DNA of 64,000 nucleotides, taken from NCBI GenBank assembly GCA_018857735.1, contig JABMCL010003092.1:729001-793000 (forward strand), given 5' to 3'. The position numbers and the translations under genes were made by a program. Below the pieces are notes generated by a model. It did no database searches. It was not told the origin of the DNA and saw nothing but the letters and a program-made list of their open reading frames with translations. Position 1 is the stretch's first letter, and each line of letters starts with the position of its first letter. Positions 25,701 to 34,136 of the stretch are shown piece by piece. This DNA comes from Alviniconcha marisindica. Taxonomy: Eukaryota; Mollusca; Gastropoda; Provannidae.

Positions 25701-28700
25701 CTCTGACTGATCTTTCTCCAACTTTATATAATAATATTTGTTTTATTTATTTATGTAGTGCAAACCTCCAGCATAAACACACACACACACACACACACAC
25801 ACAACACACACACACACACACACACACACCACACACACACACACACAGCACATATTTCAACTGAAATAATTTATGAATGAAATGGGGGGATGGGGGGAGG
25901 GAGGGGTGGGGGGAGGTTTTAAACAAATGGGTCTTCAGAGAGGTTTTAAATGTGCACAGTGGTTGACTAAAATTAACATGTCTAATCTGTGAATTTTAGC
26001 TCCAAAATAATCTTTGATTCAAGTTAGGACTTTATTCTTGTTCTGTGACCAACAGATTTTACAGAAAGTGGAATCTAAGTATGCCCTGTTTTGGGAGTTC
26101 CAACACTTGCCCCATGGGTGCTGGTTCAGATCACTGGAACACAAAACCAACAGAAGAGGAAACTCTTTTATTCCCACCGCAGTTAGACTCCTCAGCTGGG
26201 CGTGATCAGCCCTCTGAACTGTCTTAACCATTGTGTATGGTTTTACCAGGGTAGCTGTCTGATTGGGTTTGAGTGGTGTGTATGGATCCAGCAATATGCA
26301 AGTGTGTCTGGTTGATGATAGTAGTGGTGTTACCAAGGTACTGTCACTGGTGTAAGCAAACAGGCACTCAGCAATTTGGTACTGTCACTGTCACTAGTGT
26401 CAGCAAACAGGCACTCAGCAATTTGGTACTGTCACTAGTGTAAGCAAACAGGCACTCAGCAATCTGGTACTGTCACTGTCACTAGTGTAAGCAAACAGGC
26501 ACTTAGCAATTTGGTACTGTCACTAGTGTAAGCAAACAGGCACTCAGCAATCTGGTACTGTCACTGTCACTAGTGTAAGCAAACAGGCACTTAGCAATTT
26601 GGTACTGTCACTGTCACTAGTGTAAGCAAACAGGCACTCAGCAATTTGGTACTGTCACTGTCACTAGTGTGAGCAAACAGGCACTCAGCAATCTGGTACT
26701 GTCACTGTCACTAGTGTAAGCAAACAGGCACTCAGCAATTTGGTACTGTCACTGTCACTAGTGTAAGCAAACAGGCACTCAGCAATTTGGTACTGTCACT
26801 GTCACTAGTGTAAGCAAACAGGCACTCAGCAATTTGGTACTGTCACTGTCATTAGTGTAAGCAAACAGGCACTCAGCAATTTGGTACTGTCACTGTCACT
26901 AGTGTAATCAAACAGGTACTCAGCAATTTGGGTACCATCCACAAACCATGACTGGGCCATTTGGCACAGAGAAAAAGTCAGCATACTGGCACTTGGCAGT
27001 CTGGGATGTACCCATCAGTGCATGCACCTTTTCACTCAGAACTTTAAACCAGTCTGCTTTCCTGTTTCAGTATTTGTCAGTGGCTGTTGTAATCAGACTG
27101 ATGTTATCATAAAACTGAATGACTGACAATAGTAGTACCTGATCGTGGTTCACACATGGTGACACTGCCACCATTGAGAGCTGTGGTTTCTGCATCCTCC
27201 AAAAGTCGGTAGTAAACTTCAGCATCCTGAAAATCTTCTTCTCTCTTCACATGGTGCCCAAAGTGACTGTCAATGAGATTCTGGCCCATCTCTATTGCAG
27301 TCTGGCGATCTACATGGTCAATAAACTGAATAATGAGTGCAAATATCACAACTACACTGATGATTAAAACATGAAACTAGTTTGTTTCAAAACCCAAATG
27401 GTCTGAGAAGCTTTTGAAAATATCATAAATTGTGAGGCACATGCATGCTGTTTCTCAATATTATTTCAAAACTGTATCATAAATCAAAGGTAATTTTTGT
27501 CAACTTTTGCATACTGTTTAGACTTGTAATACACCTGTGTGATAAATCATCTTCTGTTTGTGTTCCCTCTCTCTCTCTCTCTAGGAACTGTGAAACTGCA
27601 TTAATCAATTGCTTAATCATGCTTAAACTATTTGTTTGTAGTATTGTCGTGTTTATTTGTGTTTGTAGTATAGCAAGGACTGGCTGTTAGGTAGGTCCAA
27701 ATAGACCTAACGCTACTATCCTTGAGTATTAAAGTTTTGGAGTTTGAGTTTGAGTTTGAGTTCTCTTGCTGTTAACAAAATGGCAGTAACATTGTTAGTG
27801 TTACTGCCACTTTCCCCAGAAACTAGTCATTTAAGGAACATTTGGGTTAAAATAATTTTGAATGACATTCAAAACCTTGGTTTCATGATTTCAGATAACT
27901 TGACTCTTGACAGGTACATTTCAACTGTCTGCCAATCTGTTAGTGTAAATTAGATGCATCAGCTCTGTCTGCCAGTACCTGACTGTTGAAACAACCAAAA
28001 CTCTTGTATGTGCCTTTGTTCTCTCCAAGTTGGACTTTTGTAATTCTCTTCTATCTGGCTGCCCACTTTACCCTCCACTTTAAATCCAAGTATTATATAG
28101 ATTAGACTATGTTTGTTTTGTTTTTGTTTTGTTTTTTAACATTTTTACAAACGCACAATGTCAACACATAGTAACATACATGTATACACACACATGACAG
28201 AATGATGCACTGGTTTTGGCACAACCAAACACTTTAATGCATGCATTTCTTTAGCCTTTCATTGGTTTCAAGTTTTTCTTTGTCTCCCAGTCCCTCTCTT
28301 TCTCAAGCTCTAGAGCTCTGTCATGAATGCTAGATCACTCAACATCCCTCTCTCATTCTCAAGCTCTCTTCTCTTTTCTGTTGGTAAACATTAATTAACA
28401 AAATGTAACATACCAAGATCCTTAGTTCTGACAATCCAGTCCACAAATTCCTTGCCACAGAATGACTTTTTAATGGTTTTCAGCCCCTTCCTGTGGTCCT
28501 TGATCAATCCACTCTTCTTTAACTCCTGAACCAACTGGCTGTACTCATCTGGCTCACACACAAACTCCCCTGGATCTGGGAAGAAATTAGTCACTGTTAG
28601 CTTCAAAATCAAAACCTTTGTAACACTCCAACTGTCAGAAGCACTATGTAACACACTACAGTACAATGGTTGCTTCCTAAACTTAAGGGAAAGTATCTAT

Positions 28701-29215
28701 CACAAAATCAATTCTTAATGAAGTTAATCTTATCAACATATTCCAAGTTGTGATTTTTGCCACTGTGTATATATATATATATAATATAAAATCAGATTTG
28801 TTAGCGTGTGCTGCAAAATGCACTCTGCTGTGCACCTAGTGATACTGCAGGGCTCCCCAAAATTGAAACAAATTGCAAAATTACACACAAAATTTTCAAA
28901 ATCACTCTTTAAAGTTTGGTACTGTGATTCACTTCTTTAACTAAATAATAACAATAATGGACATTTCTATGAAGCATGATCCCTAGCAAAATCTAGGGCA
29001 CAATGCACCATACAAAAAGATGCAGAAAAAATGTATAAACGCATACAATGGACAAAATAAAAAGGTTTCTTGCCAAACCATGCAAGAATTTACATATAGC
29101 AATTTCAGTAAATAAACCAGTTATCAGTAACCAAACATGACCAAACTCTGATCTGAGCACACACGTATAATACAAGTAGATATACTGCAAACACAAAAAT
29201 GTACAGCAGGATATT

Positions 29216-29283
<68 letters not shown>

Positions 29284-31536
29284 ATGCACACACACACACA
29301 CACATTAAGTTTAAATCTTTATTCTGAGGTGTGAATACCCTTAATATGTGTCTAGTGCATGAAATTTGCATAACTTTTTCAAAGCAATGCAAATTACATA
29401 GCCTGAAAACTTGTCTATGCCCCTCAATCAGCTGTGGAAACTTGATGCCTACAGTTCAGTTTGACAGTTAGTAGAAGTGTTTCAACAGGCTAGTGTTCAT
29501 TCGTGGCCATTTCCTCAGTCCAACCAGATTCTTCCACACTAAAACATGCTGTTGATGTGTGTTCTTGGCAGTCATGGAGCTCAGAGCTTTGTTTGGTTCA
29601 GTTCAGTTCAAAATGGTTTTGATGTGCTTGGAAAAGCCCATATGCACTCCACTCCATCTCTCATAAGTTTCCTGGATGTTGCCTTTGAAACAGTTCCAGT
29701 GTTTGTCTGGTTGACGGTGGCCGTCTCTCATCCTTTCAAGGAAGATCATCAAGTGCTTCCTCTGTCCACAACTCTCTTCTCCAGGCGACCGATGGTGTGA
29801 TGTTCTTGGCTTTGTGCCCATAGGTAGTATCTCAAGCTGCTCAACACTTCAGATCTTCTGAGACACAAGCCACTTGTGATGGCTGCTTTTCCTGCCAGTC
29901 TGTCTGTTCAGTCATTTCCCTTCATCCCAACATGTCCAAGGCAATACATCCATGGGAGTTTTTGACAGTGGATGTTGTCCATTGACACATGCAAGTCTGG
30001 GCTTCCCAGTCCATTTTTCACTTGTAACAAACTGAATCTGTTAGGGTGGTGGCATGTATAGGCAGACTGTCACCTCTTGAGGCAATCCAGCAGATGACAT
30101 TGCTGACTGCATCCACAGCCATTGTCAAGCTGGCAATTGAGACTGTACAGGTTGCACCATCTTTATGGATGGTGGTTGCATTTTGCCTGATTGTGAAGCC
30201 CCACCCTGACTGGTCATTGGAGACTGAACCATCAGTGTACACTATGAGAGCTGGATTATGTAGTGTTCAAAAGCAACAGTAGAGCAGCAGTAGAAGTGAG
30301 GAGAATGAAGATAGGACCAGCAGAAATAGCAGATAGTGTTCTGTTCCACACTCTGATCTTGAACACATTTTTTTTTATTCCGGCATAAAATCATCACCAT
30401 TTAGAATTTTTGTCAGAGTTAAAATGTCCTTTAAAGCTATAAAACATGGATCAACCCACCCCTTTGAAGCATCAAAAATGGGGAGCCCTGTACTGTAAGT
30501 CATAGTATATTATTAGTATTATATATATGCCAACTTTCTTTGTACTTGATCTGGTTATTATAGTATTGTAATAGTGTAGCATCACACCTAGTTTGGTTGC
30601 AATAGCTGAGTGATACAGTGATAGTTAATCATGTGAGCATTGTAATAGTGTAGCATCACACCTAGTTTGGTTGCAATAGCTGAGTGATACAGTGATAGTT
30701 AATCATGTGAGCACATTAATTATTTATTTATGTTGTCAAACTAATTTAAAGGCATCTTCATTTAATTAAGTTTCAAAATCAAGATTATTCTTCTTCTGTA
30801 CAGAATAATGTCCAGCCTAAACACTTTGAAGATACTGATGTGCATAACACTTTAAAAAAAAATCATTAACATAACACTACAGTTACCCATCCCTGTGGTG
30901 ACCACACTCAATCAAGCTTGACTTGGCTCTGCACCACTGATTCTCCAAACTCTTGTGGCCATCAAAGTAGTCAACTGTATCCTCTTTTAACTTTAAGATC
31001 ACGTCAAACATTACCTTCAGATGCAATTGCTGTGCTGGGATCTGGTGGCACTGGGGCATCTTTCGGGGGAGGGTTGGTTGCCAGTTCTGCAATTAGTTTG
31101 TCCAGTTGTGCTTTATTTTCTCTAACCTGGAAACACAGGACCATGACAAACCCAGCAAGAAACTTGAGACTATAATTACCAGGAACCCCATGGAACAAGT
31201 ATAATTAATCACATAATTAAATAAACATGCTTCACATAAATTTGCAAATGCTGAGTTCTGACACAGTGACAGTGAACTGCTGCACTCTGTTTCAGGAATG
31301 AAAGTGAAAAATAAATACATACAAAAAAACACAAGAACAAACACACTTACTTGTTGCAGAAATGTAAGTCCAACAACTTGATATGATTTTAGCCCAAGTT
31401 TGGCATGATCATAAACTAGCAGTGTATTACTGTAATGTTTACAGTACCAAAGTAGGCATGTATGTCTCTATGTATGTGTGTGCATGCACTTGTGTGTGTG
31501 TGTGTGTGTGTGTGACTGTGTGCATGTGTATGTGTC

Positions 31537-31576
<40 letters not shown>

Positions 31577-31664
31577 GTGTGTGTGTGTGTGTGTGTGTGC
31601 TCTTCCTGACATACAGGACTTGGGGCAAGTGTGCAGATGTGTGTTTATGTCATGTGAGTGCTTC

Positions 31665-31739
<75 letters not shown>

Positions 31740-32494
31740 ATGTGTGTGTGTGCATGCATGTGTGTTTGTGTTGGGGGGGGGGTGCACTGGCAAGTATTTT
31801 TTCTCTGTGTGTTAGTATATCACTATATGTTAGTGTGTATCTCTCTCTCTCCCTCTGCTGTTGAGACAGACCTAGATTTTGGTTTCAGTTTCATTGCTGA
31901 AAAATTGACATTCTAGGCTACAATGTCCATTTTTCAACAATGAAACTGAAACCAAAATTCACTTAGGTAGGTATGTAGGTAGTGTTGCTTAATGTCCTCA
32001 GATGTCAGCTGACATATTAGGGACAAGCTGAGACCAATGCCGAAGCATGGTTCAATATTGCTTTACGTCCACGGAAACCAGAAGGCTCGTTAGGGCCCAG
32101 GGCGGCCACCTCGACTCTCGCACTGCTCCTGAACTATGCCCAAATTAACTTTTTCTTTCTTGGTGCTTTACGTCCACGGAGGCAAAATTCACTTCATATT
32201 ATCATGTCATATGTACTAACCACGCAAATATGTTGAAGATGGTGTCCATATTGCACATCCGATAATTCTCACGCACAATCAAGTCTCTCATTTCTTTCAC
32301 TGCTTCGACTGCCACGATAATAAGATCCAAGTTGGGGGGTCTTCATGGGGCGTAAATTTTGTTACGTGATCAGCCACCCCATATTTTGTCGCTTTCTTCA
32401 GTTTTGCGTCTGATTTATGGTTTCTCCAGCGAGCTTTTAGGTCTGTTGTTGACCCAATTCGTTGTGGATGTCTCACACACACACATATAAATAT

Positions 32495-32563
<69 letters not shown>

Positions 32564-33110
32564 CGAGTGACCCCATAGGCATACAAGAGTACTATGATCG
32601 ATACTATGCGGCAATGTCTGTGGGTGGTCACTGTGACAGGGAAGGCTTCAATCACAAATGACTAGTGAAAATATTGGTACCACCTACCAGTTTTTGCAGC
32701 TCCTCGTTACCGCCAATATGGTAGGCATTGAAAAATATTTGTGGCACCGTCGATTTCCCCGTTCGTAGTTTCAACTCTTCTCGGACTTGTTTCGGATACA
32801 CGTCTAGCCGGACATCAACATACGGTAATCCTAACTCCAGCAGCGTGTTTTTCGCTCGCATACAATGTGGACAACCCAAAATTGAGTAAACTAGGATCCT
32901 TCCTTTGAATTCCATTACTCTGCAGCCTGGTGAGAAGTGCACAGACTTTAACTTCGCAGCTGTGCACGACGAAGACGACGCGAACAGAGGACGCACGGCA
33001 GAAAGCAGGAACTGAAACGTAAAACTGAACGGGCGCTGCCCCAAGCGTACTGCCGGAACTAAATTTTGCACCATCATCGTCACAACACGTTGTATACCTC
33101 TAAGTGCCAT
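15176..33110 (-). CDS. Glutaredoxin-DEP-DUF547 domain protein, nine exons, complete
   Basis: Exons on the minus strand are 33110-32688, 31126-31015, 28575-28414, 27309-27139, 25229-25156, 22592-22395, 21363-21136, 18182-18039 and 15301-15176 (stop TAG). Every junction has GT/AG and matching phase (0,1,1,1,0,0,0,0). Total is 1638 nt, or 545 residues. Residues 1-65 are a basic, hydroxylated leader without acidic residues, consistent with mitochondrial import (inference). Residues 67-141 are a glutaredoxin fold with CPHC (80-83), TVP (121-123) and GG (133-134). A Pro-rich linker follows, then DEP (about 192-275, KEFVDW at 220-225) and DUF547 (about 315-480; FINIYNALVIH and HFGLVCGAKSCPP at 437-449). 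The same three domains occur together in plant and other eukaryotic proteins (from memory). The role is probably thiol-disulfide redox coupled to membrane or signalling association; the substrate is unknown. The start is the first ATG after two in-frame stops. Confidence 0.93.
15620..15642. repeat. Short TA microsatellite
   Basis: (TA)n of about 20 bp in intron 8, next to the Penelope-like terminus. Confidence 0.85.
15840..16740 (-). mobile_element. Penelope-like element B: GIY-YIG domain plus 3' terminus
   Basis: On the minus strand, 16736-16287 encodes FTCQSNNLVYAVTCQSCN, then LIYVGETSRSLAG and TQHFNSAGHT. This is the C-terminal GIY-YIG nuclease region of a Penelope-like element, after its CxxC linker. 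The open frame then ends in degraded sequence. About 430 bp of terminal sequence follows (16090-15840), holding a GAAGAAGAC stem-loop. It lies in intron 8 of the Grx-DEP-DUF547 gene, in the same orientation. No RT domain remains. A copy of its terminus lies in opposite orientation at 17740-17960. Confidence 0.8.
16870..17300. repeat. Direct duplication, about 200 bp, two diverged copies
   Basis: Copy 1 (about 16870-17065) and copy 2 (about 17090-17300) share CATTGTGAGGTGCATAGAC, then AACAACATGCATACAT and the AATATATCCACTACAG region. They also share the motif ACTCTCCAGA. It is intronic with no coding support. Confidence 0.75.
17683..17740. repeat. Compound TG/CG microsatellite
   Basis: TG run with interspersed GCGTGCGTGCGCGCATGCAT, directly next to the Penelope B terminal copy. 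Confidence 0.9.
17740..17960 (+). mobile_element. Penelope-like element B terminal fragment (inverted relative to 15840-16095)
   Basis: It reads TTTTAATGTACATATTCATT, then CACCCGAAGCAGACAC, TGAAAGCGCTTGTGTACTA and TTGTGTTTTGTCGCATTGG. This is clearly the reverse complement of the terminus at 15850-16090, with about 15-20% divergence by eye. Confidence 0.78.
18039..18182 (-). CDS. Exon 8 of the Grx-DEP-DUF547 gene
   Basis: Acceptor attgaacag/GCAGTG, donor GAAGAG/gttagt, phase 0 to 0, 48 codons. It encodes AVEEQLKLAAEAFLDGPDG, then CDLDLNKRTIYLSMILKWYQ and EDFGNNSEE. It follows the CPP motif as expected for DUF547 proteins. Confidence 0.9.
18262..18332. repeat. CT then CA microsatellite
   Basis: (CT)n about 55 bp followed by (AC)n about 16 bp, only about 80 bp upstream (on the gene strand) of the acceptor of exon 8. 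It extends the polypyrimidine environment on the opposite strand. Confidence 0.92.
19658..19721. repeat. CA microsatellite
   Basis: Uninterrupted (CA)n about 62 bp in intron 7. Confidence 0.95.
21136..21363 (-). CDS. Exon 7: DUF547 C-terminal half
   Basis: Acceptor attttcag/TTTTTC, donor TGAT/gtgagt, phase 0 to 0, 76 codons. It encodes FFNTVRYIIGGHEYSLQDIE, then NGVLRANR, DPRLKVAL, and HFGLVCGAKSCPPIKTYTAD. The conserved His and Cys-Pro-Pro motif of the family are present. Confidence 0.93.
22231..22362. repeat. Dispersed repeat copy 1 flanking exon 6
   Basis: It shares GACTTTGTTGTATCCAAAAT, then GTCATCAAAGGTTTGTGGGC and TCTGGACAGTT with 23295-23438. It lies in intron 6 on one side of exon 6. 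Confidence 0.8.
22395..22592 (-). CDS. Exon 6: DUF547 N-terminal half
   Basis: Acceptor gtgcag/AAAGTG, donor CAAG/gtaatc, phase 0 to 0, 66 codons. It encodes VDYKGIASSAEFQRYIRLAQ and later KLAIFINIYNALVIHANIE, the characteristic FWxNxYNAL-like motif of DUF547. Confidence 0.93.
23295..23438. repeat. Dispersed repeat copy 2 flanking exon 6
   Basis: Same orientation as 22231-22362, sharing the GACTTTGTTGTATCC...GGTTTGTGGGCAGAC...TCTGGACAGTT blocks. It lies in intron 5 on the other side of exon 6. Confidence 0.8.
23810..23834. repeat. Poly-C homopolymer
   Basis: 25 consecutive C in intron 5. The length is likely to be unstable or an assembly compromise. Confidence 0.9.
24177..24420 (-). mobile_element. 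Mariner-family transposase remnant (C-terminal part)
   Basis: The minus-strand frame reads VRSKLEYFAQENVETLPYPM, then YSPDFAPCDFFLFPHWKKCL and AGRLFNNRSA. YSPDxAPCDFFLFP is the signature around the third catalytic Asp of mariner D34D transposases. The second-Asp motif (HDNAxxH) upstream is not recognisable, and no N-terminal region is joined, so it is a decayed fragment. It is in intron 5 of the Grx-DEP-DUF547 gene. Confidence 0.8.
25156..25229 (-). CDS. Exon 5: start of the DUF547-associated region
   Basis: A 74-nt exon with acceptor gctttcag/CTACTG and donor AAAG/gtatgt, phase 1 in and 0 out. It encodes ATEVAEDLRKQILILYSAFL then SKDGK. Confidence 0.9.
25776..25848. repeat. Interrupted CA microsatellite
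   Basis: Three CA blocks separated by ACA and CCA interruptions, in intron 4, followed by a G-rich run at 25884-25917. Confidence 0.93.
26337..26929. repeat. Minisatellite with alternating 41- and 47-bp units, 13 copies
   Basis: The unit is GGTACTGTCACT(GTCACT)AGTG, then TAAGCAAACAGGCACTCAGC and AATTT. Units 1, 3 and 5 lack one internal GTCACT (41 bp); the other ten are 47 bp. The sum, 593 bp, matches the array exactly. Substitutions (ACTTAGC, AATCT, GTGAGC) recur in a pattern that suggests spread of unit pairs. It lies in intron 4. Confidence 0.95.
27139..27309 (-). CDS. Exon 4: second part of the DEP domain
   Basis: The acceptor is ccatgtag/ATCGCC, chosen over the upstream ttattcag because only this one preserves phase. 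The donor is TCAG/gtacta. It encodes DRQTAIEMGQNLIDSHFGHH, then VKREEDFQDAEVYYRLLED, the C-terminal half of DEP. Confidence 0.9.
27590..28090 (+). mobile_element. L2-like LINE fragments with (GAGTTT)n tail nearby
   Basis: The plus strand at 27850-28070 reads NLGFMISDNLTLDRYIS then TVCQSV, and, with frameshifts, CLCSLQVGLL-like remnants. This fits the NLGF.LS..MTLD.HIS region downstream of the RT core in L2-like LINEs. Just upstream, 27735-27762 is a (GAGTTT)n tract after AGTATTAAAGTTTTG, which looks like the 3' tail of another retroposon copy. Both are in intron 3, antisense to the host gene. Confidence 0.6.
28414..28575 (-). CDS. Exon 3: first part of the DEP domain
   Basis: Acceptor cttcccag/ATCC, donor CTTG/gtatgt, phase 1 to 1. 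It encodes EYSQLVQELKKSGLI, then KTIKKSFCGKEFVDWIVRT, which is typical DEP helix 1 and the KxFxGxExVDWL core. Confidence 0.92.
28770..28786. repeat. Short TA microsatellite
   Basis: (TA)n of about 16 bp in intron 2. Confidence 0.85.
29217..29305. repeat. Interrupted CA microsatellite
   Basis: (CA)n blocks broken by ACCACAC and ACCATGCAC, in intron 2. Confidence 0.93.
29550..30285 (-). mobile_element. Non-LTR retrotransposon RNase H region, decayed
   Basis: The minus-strand frame 30242-30018 reads YTDGSVSNDQSGWGFTIRQN, then VDAVSNVICWIASRGDS and ATTLTDS. This is the RNase H domain found at the C-terminus of some LINE ORF2 proteins. The first Asp (TDGS) and the later TDS are present. The glutamate usually found in LTMEVEA reads alanine (LTMAVDA). 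Downstream, RSPGEESCGQRKHLM-like segments of the same protein follow with frameshifts and stops. It lies in intron 2, in the same orientation as the host gene. Confidence 0.72.
30565..30712. repeat. Perfect 74-bp tandem duplication
   Basis: Two identical units (30565-30638, 30639-30712) begin ATTGTAATAGTGTAGCATCA and contain CTAGTTTGGTTGCAATAGC. The TTTGGTTGCAA core recalls the array at 14.2-14.9 kb. Confidence 0.92.
31015..31126 (-). CDS. Exon 2: linker of the Grx-DEP-DUF547 protein
   Basis: Acceptor tttccag/GTTAGAG, donor GAAG/gtaatg, leaving in phase 1. It encodes VRENKAQLDKLIAEL followed by a Pro-rich segment (NPPPKDAPVPPDPS), a flexible spacer between glutaredoxin and DEP. Confidence 0.9.
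31484..31600. repeat. TG microsatellite, interrupted
   Basis: (TG)n blocks with GACTG, GCATG and TGTTG interruptions in intron 1. Confidence 0.93.
31671..31760. repeat. TG microsatellite
   Basis: About 68 bp of uninterrupted (TG)n followed by a GCATG-broken tail and a G run at 31773-31782, in intron 1. Confidence 0.94.
31845..32480 (-). mobile_element. Penelope-like element A fragment: GIY-YIG domain and tail, with an insertion
   Basis: The minus strand at 32480-32300 encodes GSTTDLKARWRNHKSDAKL, then KKATKYGVADHVTKF and HEDP. This is the GIY-YIG nuclease domain of the same Penelope family as 50.5-54.9 kb. The 5' side is cut by a TA microsatellite. The tail continues to 31845 (GGTTTCAGTTTCATTG...GACATTCTAGG) and is interrupted by a 218-bp insertion (31965-32182). 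It lies in intron 1 of the Grx-DEP-DUF547 gene. Confidence 0.8.
31965..32182. mobile_element. 218-bp insertion with 12-bp target-site duplication
   Basis: CAAAATTCACTT occurs at 31953-31964 and 32183-32194, exactly flanking this segment. The host Penelope tail is continuous without it. The insert holds three related modules, TTGCTTAATGTCC, TTGCTTTACGTCCACGGA and TGCTTTACGTCCACGGA, with TATTAGGGAC and GTTAGGGCCC between. Similar motifs occur near 10519 and 37793. The TSD length and lack of inverted ends suggest a retroposed SINE-like element. No pol III boxes are clear. Confidence 0.75.
32486..32562. repeat. TA microsatellite
   Basis: (TA)n about 70 bp, preceded by a short CA run, at the 5' break of the Penelope A fragment. 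Confidence 0.94.
32688..33110 (-). CDS. Exon 1: leader plus glutaredoxin domain
   Basis: ATG at 33110, with TGA TGA upstream in frame. It encodes MALRGIQRVVTMM and an Arg/Ser/Phe-rich leader, then MEFKGRILVYSILGCPHC. The donor is CTG/gtaggt in phase 0. Met66 is a possible internal start giving a leaderless glutaredoxin. Confidence 0.92.
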
Positions 33111-33460
33111 AGCAACTCGTCATCACCGCTGACAGTAATCTTCAATGTGTTCAAGTTTGTTAGCTATGGAAGAAGAAGACACAAATGATATGTACACAAG
33201 CGACAAGGCTGATTTAACATCTGTACCATGACCCTATGACCTAATTTGAACGACATAGTTATCCCTATCACAGTGTCCGCACCACTACCGACTGTAACCA
33301 CATCAGTCAGTAACGAAGAGGTGAAAGCCCCACACTTTAGGACTTATAACGACTGATCACGAGCCCAAGCACCATCTAACTCGCGCGCATTCCCCTCCAG
33401 TGGCATCAATACCCAAGTTAGGGATCAGTAGGGATTACTAGTTTTTTATCATTGTCATTA
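33111..33460 (-). promoter_or_regulatory. Probable promoter/5' UTR region of the Grx-DEP-DUF547 gene
   Basis: The sequence upstream of the ATG is visibly richer in CG dinucleotides than the rest of the window (for example ACTCGCGCGCATTC and GACGACGCGAACAG across 32960-33390). This is what is expected of an unmethylated promoter in a germline-methylated or mosaic-methylated invertebrate genome. No TATA box is evident. The transcription start cannot be placed. Confidence 0.4.
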
Positions 33461-33499
33461 AATTCGGATTTAAATGTATGAACCCGTGTTTACTGTATC

Positions 33500-33780
33500 A
33501 TTGTTAGGTTTGTAATTGTTCAGTGCTTTGAGCTTCGGTTTTTAACGACTTAAAGATGTAAGTGCGCTTTGTACAAGTTTTTACTGTAATCCCACCCCGG
33601 CCGTTATATCCATGTAGTAAATCGGGCACAGGAGCAGACGACGCTTTTGTTTCAGTTGAAGCACTGCGTGTAGTGTAACGTAACACGACCTTCACACGGC
33701 CGACCGGCAACAGCTGGTGCCCGCCAGATTCAAATTTGTTTTCCCCTCATTACGTTTTATTCCCCCCTTTACATTTTAAC
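33500..33780 (+). repeat. LTR-family fragment (5' part), matches 45.6-45.87 kb
   Basis: It shares GGAGCAGACGACGCTTTTGT, CCTTCACAC.GCCGAC.GGC, the CGCCAGATTCAAA-like block and TGTTTTC with the start of the solo LTR at 44642-45873, in opposite orientation on the chromosome. Only about 280 bp is present. It lies 400 bp upstream of the Grx-DEP-DUF547 start codon. Confidence 0.75.
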
Positions 33781-34025
33781 TGCTTGTTGTTTCACGGTTT
33801 TGGTTAGGTTGCGACCACAAACACAGAATAATATTCAATTATATTGAATTGGTTGCACTGAGTCAGCGAGTTGTACCTAGATCAAATCTATTATCTTGAC
33901 TCTTGAATTGACACTGCTTTGTCTACTATGCCAATCAGGATTAGTGCAGCTGCTGTCTTCTTCTTCTTCCTGTGAAGCGACCGCAGTCATCATGTTGATT
34001 ATTTTGCCACTTTATGAAGGGTCAG

Positions 34026-34028
<3 letters not shown>

Positions 34029-34117
<89 letters not shown>

Positions 34118-34136
34118 ACACACACACACACACACA
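34029..34136. repeat. CA microsatellite
   Basis: (CA)n of about 105 bp with one TGACA interruption, at the 3' end of the LINE that starts just beyond it on the minus strand. It may have grown from the LINE tail. Confidence 0.95.

Noticed and set aside
26337..26929. CRISPR-like array
   Set aside because: Units are contiguous with no unique spacers, and the genome is eukaryotic. It is a minisatellite.
27310..27349. Upstream start of exon 4 at ttattcag with FIDHVDRQ coding
   Set aside because: It enters in the wrong phase after exon 3. The acceptor at ccatgtag gives the correct phase and the expected DEP sequence.
31383..31916. Long open frame of Cys/Val repeats
   Set aside because: Translation of a TG microsatellite; no start, splice or family support.
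32688..32915. Met66 as the only start of the Grx-DEP-DUF547 protein
   Set aside because: An upstream in-frame ATG with a good context follows two in-frame stops and adds a plausible leader. Met66 is kept only as a possible second start.
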